Below are positions 54,499 through 64,000 of a DNA stretch of 64,000 bases, piece by piece. This DNA is from Gigaspora rosea (Eukaryota > Glomeromycota > Glomeromycetes > Diversisporales > Gigasporaceae): NCBI GenBank assembly GCA_003550325.1, contig QKWP01000032.1, positions 295,291-359,290 of the forward strand. Direction: 5' to 3'. Each line of letters begins with the position of its first letter. The stretch's first letter is position 1. The translations under genes and the position numbers were made by a program. The notes beneath the pieces were generated by a model. It had not been told where the DNA came from and did not search any database. It worked only from the letters and a program-made list of their open reading frames with translations.

Positions 54499-55879
54499 TT
54501 CATTTTGTATACCGATGTCATTCTACATGTATTTCAACTTCACATAATTTCTCAAATAATCAATATATAGAAATGAATTTTATTATACAGCAATTTAAAT
54601 AATACAAATTGCATCAAAGAAAAAAATTGAGTTTTGTTTTTTTTTATTGAAGATTTTTTTTATTAATTTCATTCATTAATGTAAGTAATTAAAATAGGTT
54701 TTTATCTGCATTAATTTAGTATATAAGTATAAAAACATTTATTCGTTTAGGTATTCAGGCTCATGATACAATATTTACTATTTAATTTTATCTTATTCAT
54801 ATTAATTTAGAACTTCAAGCCGTTTAATTCTGGTGAAAAAAAAATAAAAAAAAAGTATAAAAAAAAAATAAAAAAAAAGTATAAAAAAAAATAAAATAAA
54901 ATAAAATAAAAAGATAAAAAAAAAGTAAAAAAAAAAGCAATTCCATTTTTTTGCACAGAACCTTGTGAATTTTGGAGGTAAGTTATATTACTATTCATCA
55001 TACAGTTTATTAAATTAATGAGAATTTTAATTTACTTACGTACATATGTATATATTTATATATCAGATATAGTTTAAGAATATGTAATTGCTTGGTAAAA
55101 AAAATGTTTAAATTAGTATATCATTGCGATGATCCTATGACACCCGCTTTTAAATCGATAACTTTACCTGATACAGATAAGTTGGACTACTATTATTTTA
55201 TTTTGTGAGTATAGAATTTTTATTGGCCGGAGCGTAGCAATGGACATTTAGTATTTACGCATAGTGATATAAAAGTTACGTTTTTGATGCGATTTGATCT
55301 TCAAAAATTACTTTTTTGATGGTTCTTAATATCAATTACATAAAATTAGATTAGAACCACAATTTGGAAATTTTTTGTCCGTCCGCATGTGTGTCACGTA
55401 ATTGAAAATTTTATTTTCAAAAAAAATTAATTTTCAAAACAAACCTCTAAGTGTACGGTCTTGTGGCCATAGTAAAAAAAGGCAAAATGTAAGTGTGTTT
55501 AAATTTATAATCGTTATTATATCATTTTTAACAAAATTATATAGATCTTTTTCACACTAATGTAAGAATGATTGAAGCACAGTAATCCCAACGCAGGCTA
55601 AACCTTCAACCACATACTTGTTTTTAATGGAATAGGGGTAAGTTATTAACAAAATGTTTTATAGTAACTCATATTAATTTCAATACAACTAACTCAATCT
55701 CAATTATATATACTGCATGCCACTAAGGTAAAGAAATAAGTGGTACTGGTAATAAATTGGATGCTATCTAATTTTAGAAATGAGAAAGTATTTTATACTA
55801 AAAATAGAAGGTAACCAATATTTAGAATTAAGTTATATTTTTAAAACAAATAGACAAAAATTTAATAATTATAAAATAT
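54499..55879. other. Non-coding stretch with an A-rich low-complexity tract
   Basis: The tract (A)nT/GT(A)n lies at about 54834-54945. A GATGCGATTTGATCTTCAAAAA-type segment lies near 55270-55330. No gene is seen. Confidence 0.5.
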
Positions 55880-56780
55880 TTTTTGGAATTGTGTAGATTG
55901 CTAGGAAACGAGCCAGATCATACAATAGTTATAGAAGGGAAATTAATTATATGATGAAAAGTTATAATGAATCAATCGCTAACTTGGGGAAATTGTTATT
56001 ATTTTAAATTATATATTAAATAGTTACCAAGTACTAATTTGCTATAGGAAAATACGATGACACATCTGAAGATTTAACTAGATTGCTAGAAATCGAACTA
56101 GATAATAAAGGTATTAAAGTGAAGTTAATTATATGATGAAAAGGTATAATGAATTAATCACTAACTTGAAGAAATTATTATTATTTTAAATTATTAAGTA
56201 GATACCAGGTAATCCGCTGCGGTAAAATATGATGATGCATTTAAAAATTTAACTAGATTGCTAGAAATTGAACCAGATAATACAATGACTTTAAGGTATA
56301 AAAGTGAAATTAATTATATGTGAAAAGGTATAGTGAATCAACTGCTAACTCAAAGAAATTATTATTATTTTAAATTATTAAATAGATACCAAGTACTAAT
56401 TCGCTGTGGGAAAATATGATAATGCATTTGAAGATTTAACTAGATTGCTAGAAATCGAACCAGATGATACAATAACTTTACAGCTTTAAGATATAGAAGT
56501 GAAATTAATTATATGGTGAAAAGGTATAGTGAATCAATTGCTAACTTGAAGAAATTATTATATTTTAAATTCTTAATAGATACCAAGTACTAATTCACTG
56601 TGAGCAAATGTAATGAAGATTTAACGTAGAAGTGAAATTAATTATATGATGAGAAGGTATAATGAATCAATCACTAACTTGGAGAAATTATTATTTTAAA
56701 TTATTAAATAGATACCATGCTGCGAGCAAGTATGAAGATTTAACTAGGTTGCTAGAAATTGAACCAAATAATACATAGAA
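55880..56780 (+). pseudogene. Decayed TPR-type tandem repeat, ~180-bp units
   Basis: Five to six direct repeats of about 170-190 bp. Read on the plus strand, each gives pieces such as 'KYDDAFEDLTRLLEIEPDNT', 'LRYRSEINYM' and 'KRYSESIANLKKLL'. These have the alternating helix pattern and the Pro after 'IE' of tetratricopeptide repeats, used as protein-binding scaffolds. Frame changes and stops occur in every unit, so no product is expected. In Rhizophagus such repeats often accompany kinase-type genes; here no kinase domain is next to it. Confidence 0.65.
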
Positions 56781-57044
56781 GTAAAATAGCATAACGATTA
56801 GATTTAGGTGTAATATCATAATTAGATTCAAAACATAGCACCGATAATTGGATTTGGCATATAGCACAATGATAGTTAGATTCGAGTATAGCACAATAGT
56901 TAAATTTAGGTATAGTACAATAGTTAGATTTAAATATAGTACAATAGTTATATTATAATAGTTAGGCTTAGAATGCAATACAATAGTTGATTTGTGACAT
57001 AGCATAGTAGTTAGATTTGGGTATAGGCACAATAGTTCGTAATG
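56781..57044. repeat. Minisatellite (GTATAGTACAATAGTTAGATTTA), left part
   Basis: About ten diverged copies of a 20-26-bp unit TATAG.ACAATAGTTAGATTT.. run up to the foldback element. The same unit resumes at 62069-62150, so the array was split by the insertion. Confidence 0.75.
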
Positions 57045-57587
57045 CACAGATCCAGGGTATAGGTGAGATTTTCTGGGTCATGTGATAACCTGGCCTCCGA
57101 TCACCTTCGGATTAAGATCGGGCAAATCCCCTCCCCAGTTACACAGATCATATATATACAACCCCTTTAAATTTTTGTTTACATCTTTTAATTTTTTTTT
57201 GTGCTATCACTTTACTACCTCTTTTCGTCGCTAGAATCGTCGTTTACTGGTGCTTCTTTGCATTGCTAGTATTATCATCATTTTACTGGTGTCTCATTTC
57301 GTCGCTGGTGGTTGTTGTCGTTTATTAGTGCCACTTTTTGTCGCTCATGCTAGTGACTCTTTTTGTCGCTCGTGCCGGTGGTCCTAGTGTAAATTCAAAA
57401 ATCAAAATCTACAAAAAAAAGAAGGTTAGTTCAAGTCAAGAAAAAAAAAGGAAGAATATAATGTAAGAAAAAAATACTTGTCTTTTTAAACTTGGTTTCC
57501 GTAATCTACGTTTCGTCGTCGTACTGATTTATTTCTATATTTGTTATACAGGTTAAATTGCAAAATTAGTGTAAGAGGTACTTGCGC

Positions 57588-57612
57588 GGTTTAGGGTTAG
57601 GGTTAGGATTAG
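57588..57612 (+). repeat. Telomere-like tract within the foldback arm
   Basis: GGTTTAGGGTTAGGGTTAGG contains two to three TTAGGG units, the telomere repeat of most fungi. A degenerate mirror (CCAACCCTAACTCTAAACC) lies at 61528-61548 in the other arm, so the tract belongs to the element and is not a chromosome end. Confidence 0.75.
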
Positions 57613-58662
57613 TGTAGTATTAGTATAGAAATAGTTTTATTAGTATAAAGATGGTTTATATAAAAAATTATGTAAAACAAAATAAAATAATTTAAGTAAT
57701 TTTTAAACTGAATTAAAAAAAAATAAATAAAATAAAGCTTACTATATAGTGATTCATGAAAAAAGCTTCTATAGTGCTTTATCATTTAAATAAAAAGAGT
57801 GCCACTCTAGTACATGTATGTAGACCGCTTTATGAGATCTTAATGGTCTTGGTTTCTCATGTTAGAATAAATAATTAAAAACGAATTAAAAATTAAAAAA
57901 TTTAAATAAGTTAAAATATTAAATTAAGAAAATTTTTTAAAAAAAGAAATAAAACGAATAAATAAAATAAAAGAGAAATAAAACAAAATAATAAAATAAT
58001 TAATTAAAAAAAATTTAAACCCGAATTAATAAAAAATTTAAACAAAAAAAATAAAAATTTAAATAAAAATGATGAAAAAAAAATTAAAAAAAATAGAACG
58101 ATTAAAAAAGAAAAAAAAAGTTTTTTTAATTTTTTTTTAATTGTTCTATTTTTTTTATTTTTTATTACTGGTATTTTTTTTTGATTTAATTTTTTTATTT
58201 AATTCGGGTTTAAATTTTTTTTAATAAATTATTTTATTGATTTTTCGTTTATTCTTTTTTTTTTATTTTTTTTTAATTTATTAATTCGTTTTATTCTTTT
58301 ATTATTTTTTTAAATTAAATATTTTTTAGTTTTTTTTATTTAGTTTTTTTATTTAATATTTTAATTTATTTAAATTTTTAATTTTTAATTCGGGTTTAAT
58401 TATTTATTCTAAATTATTTCCTTTTATTATTAGTATACATACATCACGAGAAACCAAGACCATTAAGATCTTTTGAAGCAGCCTATATATATACTAGAGT
58501 GGCACTCTTTTCAATCAAATAAAAAAATACTTCGGAAGCTCTTTTCATGAATTGCTTTACGGTAAGCTTTATTTTTTATTTATTTTTTTTTTAATTCGCG
58601 TTTAAATTACTTAAATTATTTTATTTTATTTTATATAATTTTTTACATAAACTATCTCTATA

Positions 58663-61489
58663 AGGTGATCATACCTAATTCCGTGAATCGTCCCTAATTC
58701 CGTGAATAACATATTCTAACCTTTTATAGCCTTATTGTTAGTTAAATATTTGTAACATACATATTAAAGTTTGTTACACACCATATATATATATCCATAA
58801 GACTATTAACGAACAAATTTTTTTTCTCACAAATCGATTTTACCTTTATTTTCAAATTATTGTTTCGCAATATTTAAAAAACTAAACTTTTATTACATTA
58901 AAATTTTGACAAAACTGATAAAAAAAAATAAAATAGAATTTTATAGCTTTTTATTTTTTTTTATTTTAAGTAGTAATGGAACTCGCAAAAGATATTAAGC
59001 CTGAAAAACATGCGTTTTTTATTTGAGATTCTTTATAAAACCTTTATCGAAAATTTTCTTCAATTTACCATACAATTTTATATTAAATTAAAGTTTACTC
59101 GGATCAGCCAGTCAACGCGATCGTGTACAAATTTAAATCCCTTAAAAATTTTTTCTTGTTTTTATTGTTTTTTGTGTTTTTTGTTGTGTTTACAACACAA
59201 GTTTTATTTTGCTTGTACCTGCACGAATATAATATGAATCAAGTAATATCGACAAAAAAATTAACAAAAAAGGATACAAACTCCCGTCAAACTTCTATCC
59301 AAGCGGCCTTAAATTTTCTTGAAACACAAAAAAAAACTAGTTCAGCTCCACCCTTAAGTATTCGTCAAGTTGCTTTGAAATTTGGGGTTGCCGGCCAAAC
59401 ACTACGTGATGCTATAGCTAAAGGTGCACCAAAACGCCCAGGTTCTCCTACATTACTTACAGCTGAAGAAGAAAATGAGTTAGTAGGGTATTGTTTAAAT
59501 ATGCAAAGTCTAGGGTTTGGACTAACTAAAGAGGCCGTTAATACAATGGTTGTTCAAATGCTTGCTACAAAAAATAAAAAAAATTTAACTAAAAATGGGC
59601 CTAGTAACAAATGGTGGAAACGATTTATGCGCGATCATCCACAAATTTCATTTCGTGTACCTCAAGAGCTTACTAAAGCACGAGCCGCTAAAGCCAATCC
59701 GATTGTTATTCAAAATCATTTTGCAACACTTGAAAAACTTATTAATGAAAACTGTCTTACACCTGACAGAATTTGGAACATGGATGAAAGCGGGTTTAAT
59801 ATCTCTGCACGGTTAGCAAAAGTAATAGCTCAAAAAGGCATTCGGCAAGTTCACAAAACTGCAGCTGGAAACTCAAAAGAGCATATATCCGTTTGCCCTA
59901 CTATTTCAGCAGCTGGAACGTATATTCCCCCATTACTTATTTACAAAGGTGTTAGAGTAATTGAAGGTTTATTAACAGGCGTATCAGTTCCACCGGGTAC
60001 CGTCGCTGCATTTACTGAAACTGGATATATGCACGAAGATATTTTTAGAATGTATATAGAGCACTTTAGTAATTCGATTCTCCCTACTCGCCCTGTCTTG
60101 CTTATGCTCGATGGAGCTACTAGCCATATAGATTTAACTAGTATTAAATATTGTCAAGAAAACAATATTCTTCTTTATGTATTGCCATCAAATACTACTC
60201 ATATACTTCAACCATCTGAGATTCCTTTTAAAAAACTTAAATCTGAATACGATAAAGCATCAGATCGTTATCGTATTAATAATAATCTTGGAGTAGTTAC
60301 AAAATATTTATTCGCCCAAGTTTTTGGTGAAGCATTTCATGAAACGTATACACCAAACGCAATTAGACATGCATTCGCTGCAACTGGCATTTGGCCCCTG
60401 AATCCTGATGTAATTAACCCTGAACGTTTAACGCCTTCATTAGCAACGTTTCAACCAGTTAGTTCTTCTCCAAAACCAACTCATGAACGAAATACAAGAA
60501 TTAATAGACTTACACAGCTTGAAAATGAAAATGAAGAATTGCGCGAATATATTCAACGATTAGAGCATCCTGGGACAACTTCTTTGGCTTCGATTATGAA
60601 GTATCCACAACCACAGCAACAACCTGTTGAGAAAAAACCCCAAGCCCGACCCAAGACATTCAAATTTGGAACTCTTGTAACTGCTGAATCAATTATTAAA
60701 GAACTAGAAGAAAAAGAAAACTTGAAACGAAGAAAGATTGAAGATGCAAAAGTAAGAAAAGAACAGCGGATTCTTAATAAGGCGAAAAAACAGAGTAAAA
60801 AATAATGCAAAAGTAAATATATTGTTGAAGGACAATATATTTTTCAAATACCTTTTAATATCTTGTTTTTAAATAGCACTTCGACCTGTAAAAATAAATA
60901 AATAAAATCGATTTTTTTATAAAATTAAAAAATCGCATTATTAAATACGATTAAACTCTATATAATAAACTGGATTTTTTTTAAAATAAATCGACTATCA
61001 TATATTTAAATATTTGTTTATCATAAGGAATTTTTCGTAATCTAAAATTTTTGTGAAATGTAAATAAACCTTTTTTAGTTGGATTATTTATTTAATTCTA
61101 ATAAAAAAAAATTTTTTTTTTATAAAATTTTTGACCGATATTCAAATAATTAGATATATTTAGAATATCGGTCAAATTTTATAAAAATTTTAAAATATGT
61201 GTAACTTAATACCACGAACCTGTTTTACTAATGAACTTTAATCGATTTATCAAATAAAAAATCAAGTTCATTATGTATTCACAGAATTAGGCCCGTGGCT
61301 TTAAAATTCTTATAAATAATACGGGTTGTAACTTTATTGTTTAAAAAATTTTTTAGTATATAATGTATAAAAAAATTTTACATAAATTGATTGTTTATTT
61401 TTTATATTAAATGTTACAAATAAATACAATCTTTTGACGAACTTTTATATGTGACAAAAAAAAATTCACGGAATTAGGTATGATCACCT
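58663..61489 (+). mobile_element. Intact pogo-like DNA transposon (2.8 kb)
   Basis: The terminal inverted repeats AGGTGATCATACCTAATTCC (58663 onward) and the complement of the right end are identical for the full 25 bp (AGGTGATC...CCGTGAA). Both sides are flanked by TA (58661-58662, 61490-61491). The motif CCTAATTCCGTGAAT is repeated just inside the left end (about 58690-58704), and a variant lies inside the right end (about 61278). It holds one uninterrupted transposase gene. Perfect ends plus an intact gene suggest recent movement. It sits in the right arm of the foldback element. Confidence 0.93.
59234..60805 (+). CDS. Pogo/Tigger-type transposase, CENP-B-like HTH and DDE domain
   Basis: 523 residues from the ATG at 59234 (the frame is open further up to 59123, but that extension is a hydrophobic AT-rich leader, so I prefer 59234). 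Residues ~20-65: psq-type helix-turn-helix ('SIRQVALKFGVAGQTLRDAI'). Residues ~70-145: CENP-B-type HTH ('WWKRFMRDHP'). Residues ~175-385: DDE domain with Asp184 ('NMDESGF'), Asp293 ('LMLDGATSH') and an acidic residue at 329 in 'ILQPSE'. Family members usually have Asp there (QPLDV); here it is Glu, giving DD35E spacing. Residues ~425-445: short coiled coil. The C-terminus is basic. No stop or frameshift, and the length is normal for the family. It cuts and reinserts the element at TA sites in the nucleus. Confidence 0.93.
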   Translation: MNQVISTKKLTKKDTNSRQTSIQAALNFLETQKKTSSAPPLSIRQVALKFGVAGQTLRDAIAKGAPKRPGSPTLLTAEEENELVGYCLNMQSLGFGLTKEAVNTMVVQMLATKNKKNLTKNGPSNKWWKRFMRDHPQISFRVPQELTKARAAKANPIVIQNHFATLEKLINENCLTPDRIWNMDESGFNISARLAKVIAQKGIRQVHKTAAGNSKEHISVCPTISAAGTYIPPLLIYKGVRVIEGLLTGVSVPPGTVAAFTETGYMHEDIFRMYIEHFSNSILPTRPVLLMLDGATSHIDLTSIKYCQENNILLYVLPSNTTHILQPSEIPFKKLKSEYDKASDRYRINNNLGVVTKYLFAQVFGEAFHETYTPNAIRHAFAATGIWPLNPDVINPERLTPSLATFQPVSSSPKPTHERNTRINRLTQLENENEELREYIQRLEHPGTTSLASIMKYPQPQQQPVEKKPQARPKTFKFGTLVTAESIIKELEEKENLKRRKIEDAKVRKEQRILNKAKKQSKK

Positions 61490-62068
61490 TACTAATAAAC
61501 TATTTCTATACTAAAACTACACTAATTCCAACCCTAACTCTAAACCGCTTACACTAATCCTGCAATCTAACCCGTATAGCAAATACAGAAATAAATCAGT
61601 ATGACAACAAAATATAGAATGAGACAGAAGCTGAGTTTAAGAAGACAAGTATTTTTCTTACATTACATTCTTTCTTTTTTTTTCTCGACTTGAACTAACC
61701 TTCTTTTTTTTGTAGGTTTTGATTTCCGAATTTACACTAGGACCACCGGCACGAACGACAAAAAGAGGCACTAGCACGAGCGACAAAAAGAGGCACTAGT
61801 AAACGACAACAATGCCAGTGATGAAATGAGGACCACGAAACAAAGAAGCAACGGTAAACGACGACTCTAGTGATGAAAAAAGGCAGTAAAGTTTTGACGG
61901 CACAAAAAAAAATTAAAAGATGTAAACAAAAATTTAAGGGGTTGTATATATATGATCTGTATAACTGGGGAGGGGATTTGCCCGATCTTAATCAGAAGGT
62001 GATCGGAGTCTGGGTTATCACGTGATCCAGAAAATCTCACCTACACCCTGGATCTGTCGTTCGTGATG

Positions 62069-62160
62069 TAACATAATAATTGGATTTAGGTATAAACATG
62101 ATAGTTAAATTGATATAGTAGCATAATAGTTAAATCGATATAGTAAATATAAATATGGTA
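62069..62160. repeat. Minisatellite, right part
   Basis: TAACATAATAATTGGATTTAGGTATA and ATAGTTAAAT.GATATAGTA units continue the array of 56781-57044 after the foldback element. Confidence 0.65.
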
Positions 62161-62439
62161 AGTTAAATATTAAAAATTAATTTAATTAAATAAAAGAATA
62201 ATTTTAAAAAAAATGTAATAACTTAAAAAAATAATACTAGTTTAAAATTAAATATATTGTTATATTAAAAAAATCAATTAGTTTTATTTAAAACTGTAAA
62301 AACTTAAATTTTAAAATATTTTTGCTCTGGCCTCACAATGCTACACATTAGCCTAATATATTTAATATATGTTCAGAAAATATTAATTATTCTATCATAT
62401 AATATAAATAATATAAATTGAGTTAAAAAGATGAAATTA

Positions 62440-63600
62440 ATGAAAATAAGGGACTTAAAACGTTTGCTGATACATATGAATAATTCTAACGGAACGTATC
62501 AAGTTGACCATCGTTATTATTGAAGAACTGAGGATCTAAAAAGATGGAGGTAACGAAAATAAGAATAATTCCAACGGAACATAACAAGTTGACCATTGTT
62601 ATTATTTAAAAACTGAGGATCTAAAATGAATAATTCCAACAGAACATATCAAGTTAACCATTATTATTATTTAGAGACTTTGGGATCTAAAAAGATAGAG
62701 GTAACAAAAGTAAGGTATTTTGTTCATTATCAAACGTTTGTTGTTTCGAATAATTCCAACAGAACATATCAAGACCATTGTTATTATTTAGTGACTTGAG
62801 GATCGAGCATTCTAATTCTAATACAATGTATCAAGTTGACCATTGTTATTATTTAAAAACTAAGAATCTAAAAAGACGGAGGTAATAAAAATAAGAATAA
62901 TTCTAATGGAACGTATCAAGTGGCTATCGTTATTATTTAGAGACTTGCGGATCTAAAAAGACGGAGGTAACAAAAGTAAGGTATTTTGTACATTTTGCTA
63001 TTTCGAATAATTTTAATGAAACGTATCAAGTTTGCCATTGTTATTATTTAAGAACTAGGATCGAACATTCTGATGTGAATAATTCCAACAGAACATATCA
63101 AGTGGCCTTCGTTATTTTTTAAGAACTGAGGATCTAAAAGATGGAGGTTACGAAAGTAAGGTATTTTTATTCATTATCAAATGTTTGCTAATGCGAATAA
63201 TTCTTAATGGTTATTTAGAGACTTGAGAATCAAACGTTTGTTGATATGAAATTTGAATGCAATATCAAGTTGGCTTTTAAGTATTGAGAAGTTGAAAAGA
63301 TGGAAGCAAAATAAGTAAAGCATTTTGTTCATTATTAAATGTTTGCTGCTAATAACTCTTAATGGAATGCATCAAGCTCATCATTGTTATTATTTAGAGA
63401 TCTAAGGAGTTAAAAGATGGAAGTAACGAATGTAAGCACTCGTTCGTTATCAAACGTGAATAATTCTAACGGATATATCAAGTTGGTCACTGTTATTATT
63501 TAAGTATTAAAGAGTTAAAAAGAGGGAACAACAAACACTTCTTTATTATACAACATTTGCTAATGTGAATAATTTCAATGGAATGTATCAAGTCGCGTCT
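62440..63600 (+). repeat. Tandem array, ~60-125-bp units built on one core
   Basis: About a dozen copies of a core AATAATTCCAACGGAACATA..CAAGTTGACCATTGTTATTATTTA are followed variably by GAGGATCTAAAAAGATGGAGGTAAC and by AAGGTATTTTGTTCATTATC. Several copies stay open over ~24 codons on the plus strand ('NSNGTYQVDHRYY', then 'EDLKRW'), hinting at decayed coding exons, but none is intact and I recognise no family. Confidence 0.7.
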
Positions 63601-64000
63601 TTAGTAGTGTCTCCGTTTGTCTTCATTGAGATCGTTATTAGCATCACAATAGGTCTTTGCTTGTGCTATTATTCTTCATTGATTTTTTCATTGGTGCCTT
63701 TATTGGTACTTTTGTTTAGTCAAAATATCAAGATTACATTTTTCTTGGTAAGTTTCATTTTATCTATTTCACCCCAATATGTTTTAAATTTAGTCACTTT
63801 ATGATGCTTTTTCTTTCACATCTAATCCATTCATTTTAATCCTGTCACTCTGATCATAATTTCTTCCAATTTGTATGAGCATTGCATTTTAAAGGCATGA
63901 TTATGATTTTGAATATACAATTTTTACACTTTGATTATTATGGTCAGCTGCACTTATATTTGCCCTTTGTGAAAGCTGGAACTTATCTGGAATTACAAAA
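63601..64000. other. Window end, nothing firmly recognised
   Basis: A plus-strand frame of 79 codons (63565-63804) is hydrophobic and could encode one or two membrane helices. It starts inside the last tandem repeat, has no conserved motif, and is probably chance. Confidence 0.35.

Larger units (their letters stand above)
57045..62058. mobile_element. ~2.2-kb foldback element split by a pogo-like transposon
   Basis: The outer ends CACAGATCCAGGGTATAGGT (57045) and, on the other strand, GACAGATCCAGGGTGTAGGT (from 62058) are flanked by GTTCGTAATG (57035-57044) and GTTCGTGATG (62059-62068), a 10-bp duplication with one mismatch. Leaving out the inserted transposon (58663-61489 plus one TA), the arms form one long inverted repeat of about 1.1 kb each, with the axis near 58118. 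Matching landmarks include GATCGGGCAAATCC, CTTGAACTAACCTTCTTT-type and AAGACCATTAAGATC blocks. Long inverted repeats and a ~10-bp duplication suggest a Mutator-like foldback element (inference). It encodes nothing recognised. Confidence 0.85.

Noticed and set aside
54807-55001. 64-codon minus-strand Phe-rich frame
   Set aside because: It is the reverse of an A-rich low-complexity tract.
59123-59233. N-terminal hydrophobic extension of the pogo transposase as a signal peptide
   Set aside because: A nuclear transposase should not be secreted. The upstream codons are T-rich leader sequence and the ATG at 59234 gives the normal family length.

Overview
This is an AT-rich eukaryotic window, almost certainly nuclear DNA of an arbuscular mycorrhizal fungus (Glomeromycotina, Rhizophagus-like). 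The main evidence is a run of kinase N-terminal modules with the Cys-rich linker, the TSGN motif and the 'EWIPFNKLENIQ' motif that I know from the expanded Rhizophagus kinase family, together with transposon-like gene families of the same lineage, short GT..AG introns and very low GC. There is no bacterial-style operon, rRNA or CRISPR. Nearly all recognisable sequence is transposon or decayed multicopy gene; only one long open reading frame (the pogo-type transposase near 60 kb) looks intact.

Layout. 1-4.3 kb: a decayed LINE on the minus strand, cut by the left edge. 4.3-11.5 kb: AT-rich sequence with a short inverted-repeat element. 11.5-20.4 kb (minus strand): seven tandem copies of a kinase hinge / Cys-linker / N-lobe exon, mostly joined by short introns. 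Copy 6 is split by a 5.25-kb LINE (ORF1 with CCHC knuckle; ORF2 with endonuclease, RT and zinc domain) flanked by 12-bp target duplications. Copy 2 carries a 182-bp hAT-type element with a perfect 8-bp duplication. 20.4-31.6 kb: no genes, but several non-autonomous elements (hAT-like, a TA-flanked foldback, a GGTCATTT-rich element). 31.6-32.3 kb: assembly gap.

32.3-43.9 kb: fragments of a GC-richer repeat, a 21-bp minisatellite, a decayed multi-exon gene with RNase H/DDE-like hallmarks (minus), a complete ~1-kb tRNA-headed SINE with a 15-bp target duplication, a hAT-type element and a decayed lineage-specific gene (plus). 43.9-47.4 kb: a complete 3.5-kb TA-flanked DNA transposon with a four-exon DDE transposase carrying two stops. 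47.9-48.8 kb: a hAT-type element with a nested smaller one. 50.0-54.5 kb: a decayed Tnp2/CACTA-like multi-exon gene interrupted by two TA-flanked MITEs. 55.9-56.8 kb: decayed TPR-type tandem repeat. 56.8-62.2 kb: a minisatellite invaded by a ~2.2-kb foldback element (10-bp target duplication), itself invaded by the intact pogo-like transposon. 62.4-63.6 kb: another tandem array.

Four stories stand out: (i) kinase half-domain exons that appear symmetric in phase, so that they can be chained; (ii) datable nests of insertions with readable target duplications; (iii) a long tRNA-derived SINE; and (iv) stop codons that repeatedly look like C-to-T or G-to-A changes, suggesting deamination-driven decay. 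Family assignments come from motif recognition and memory, not from a database search.
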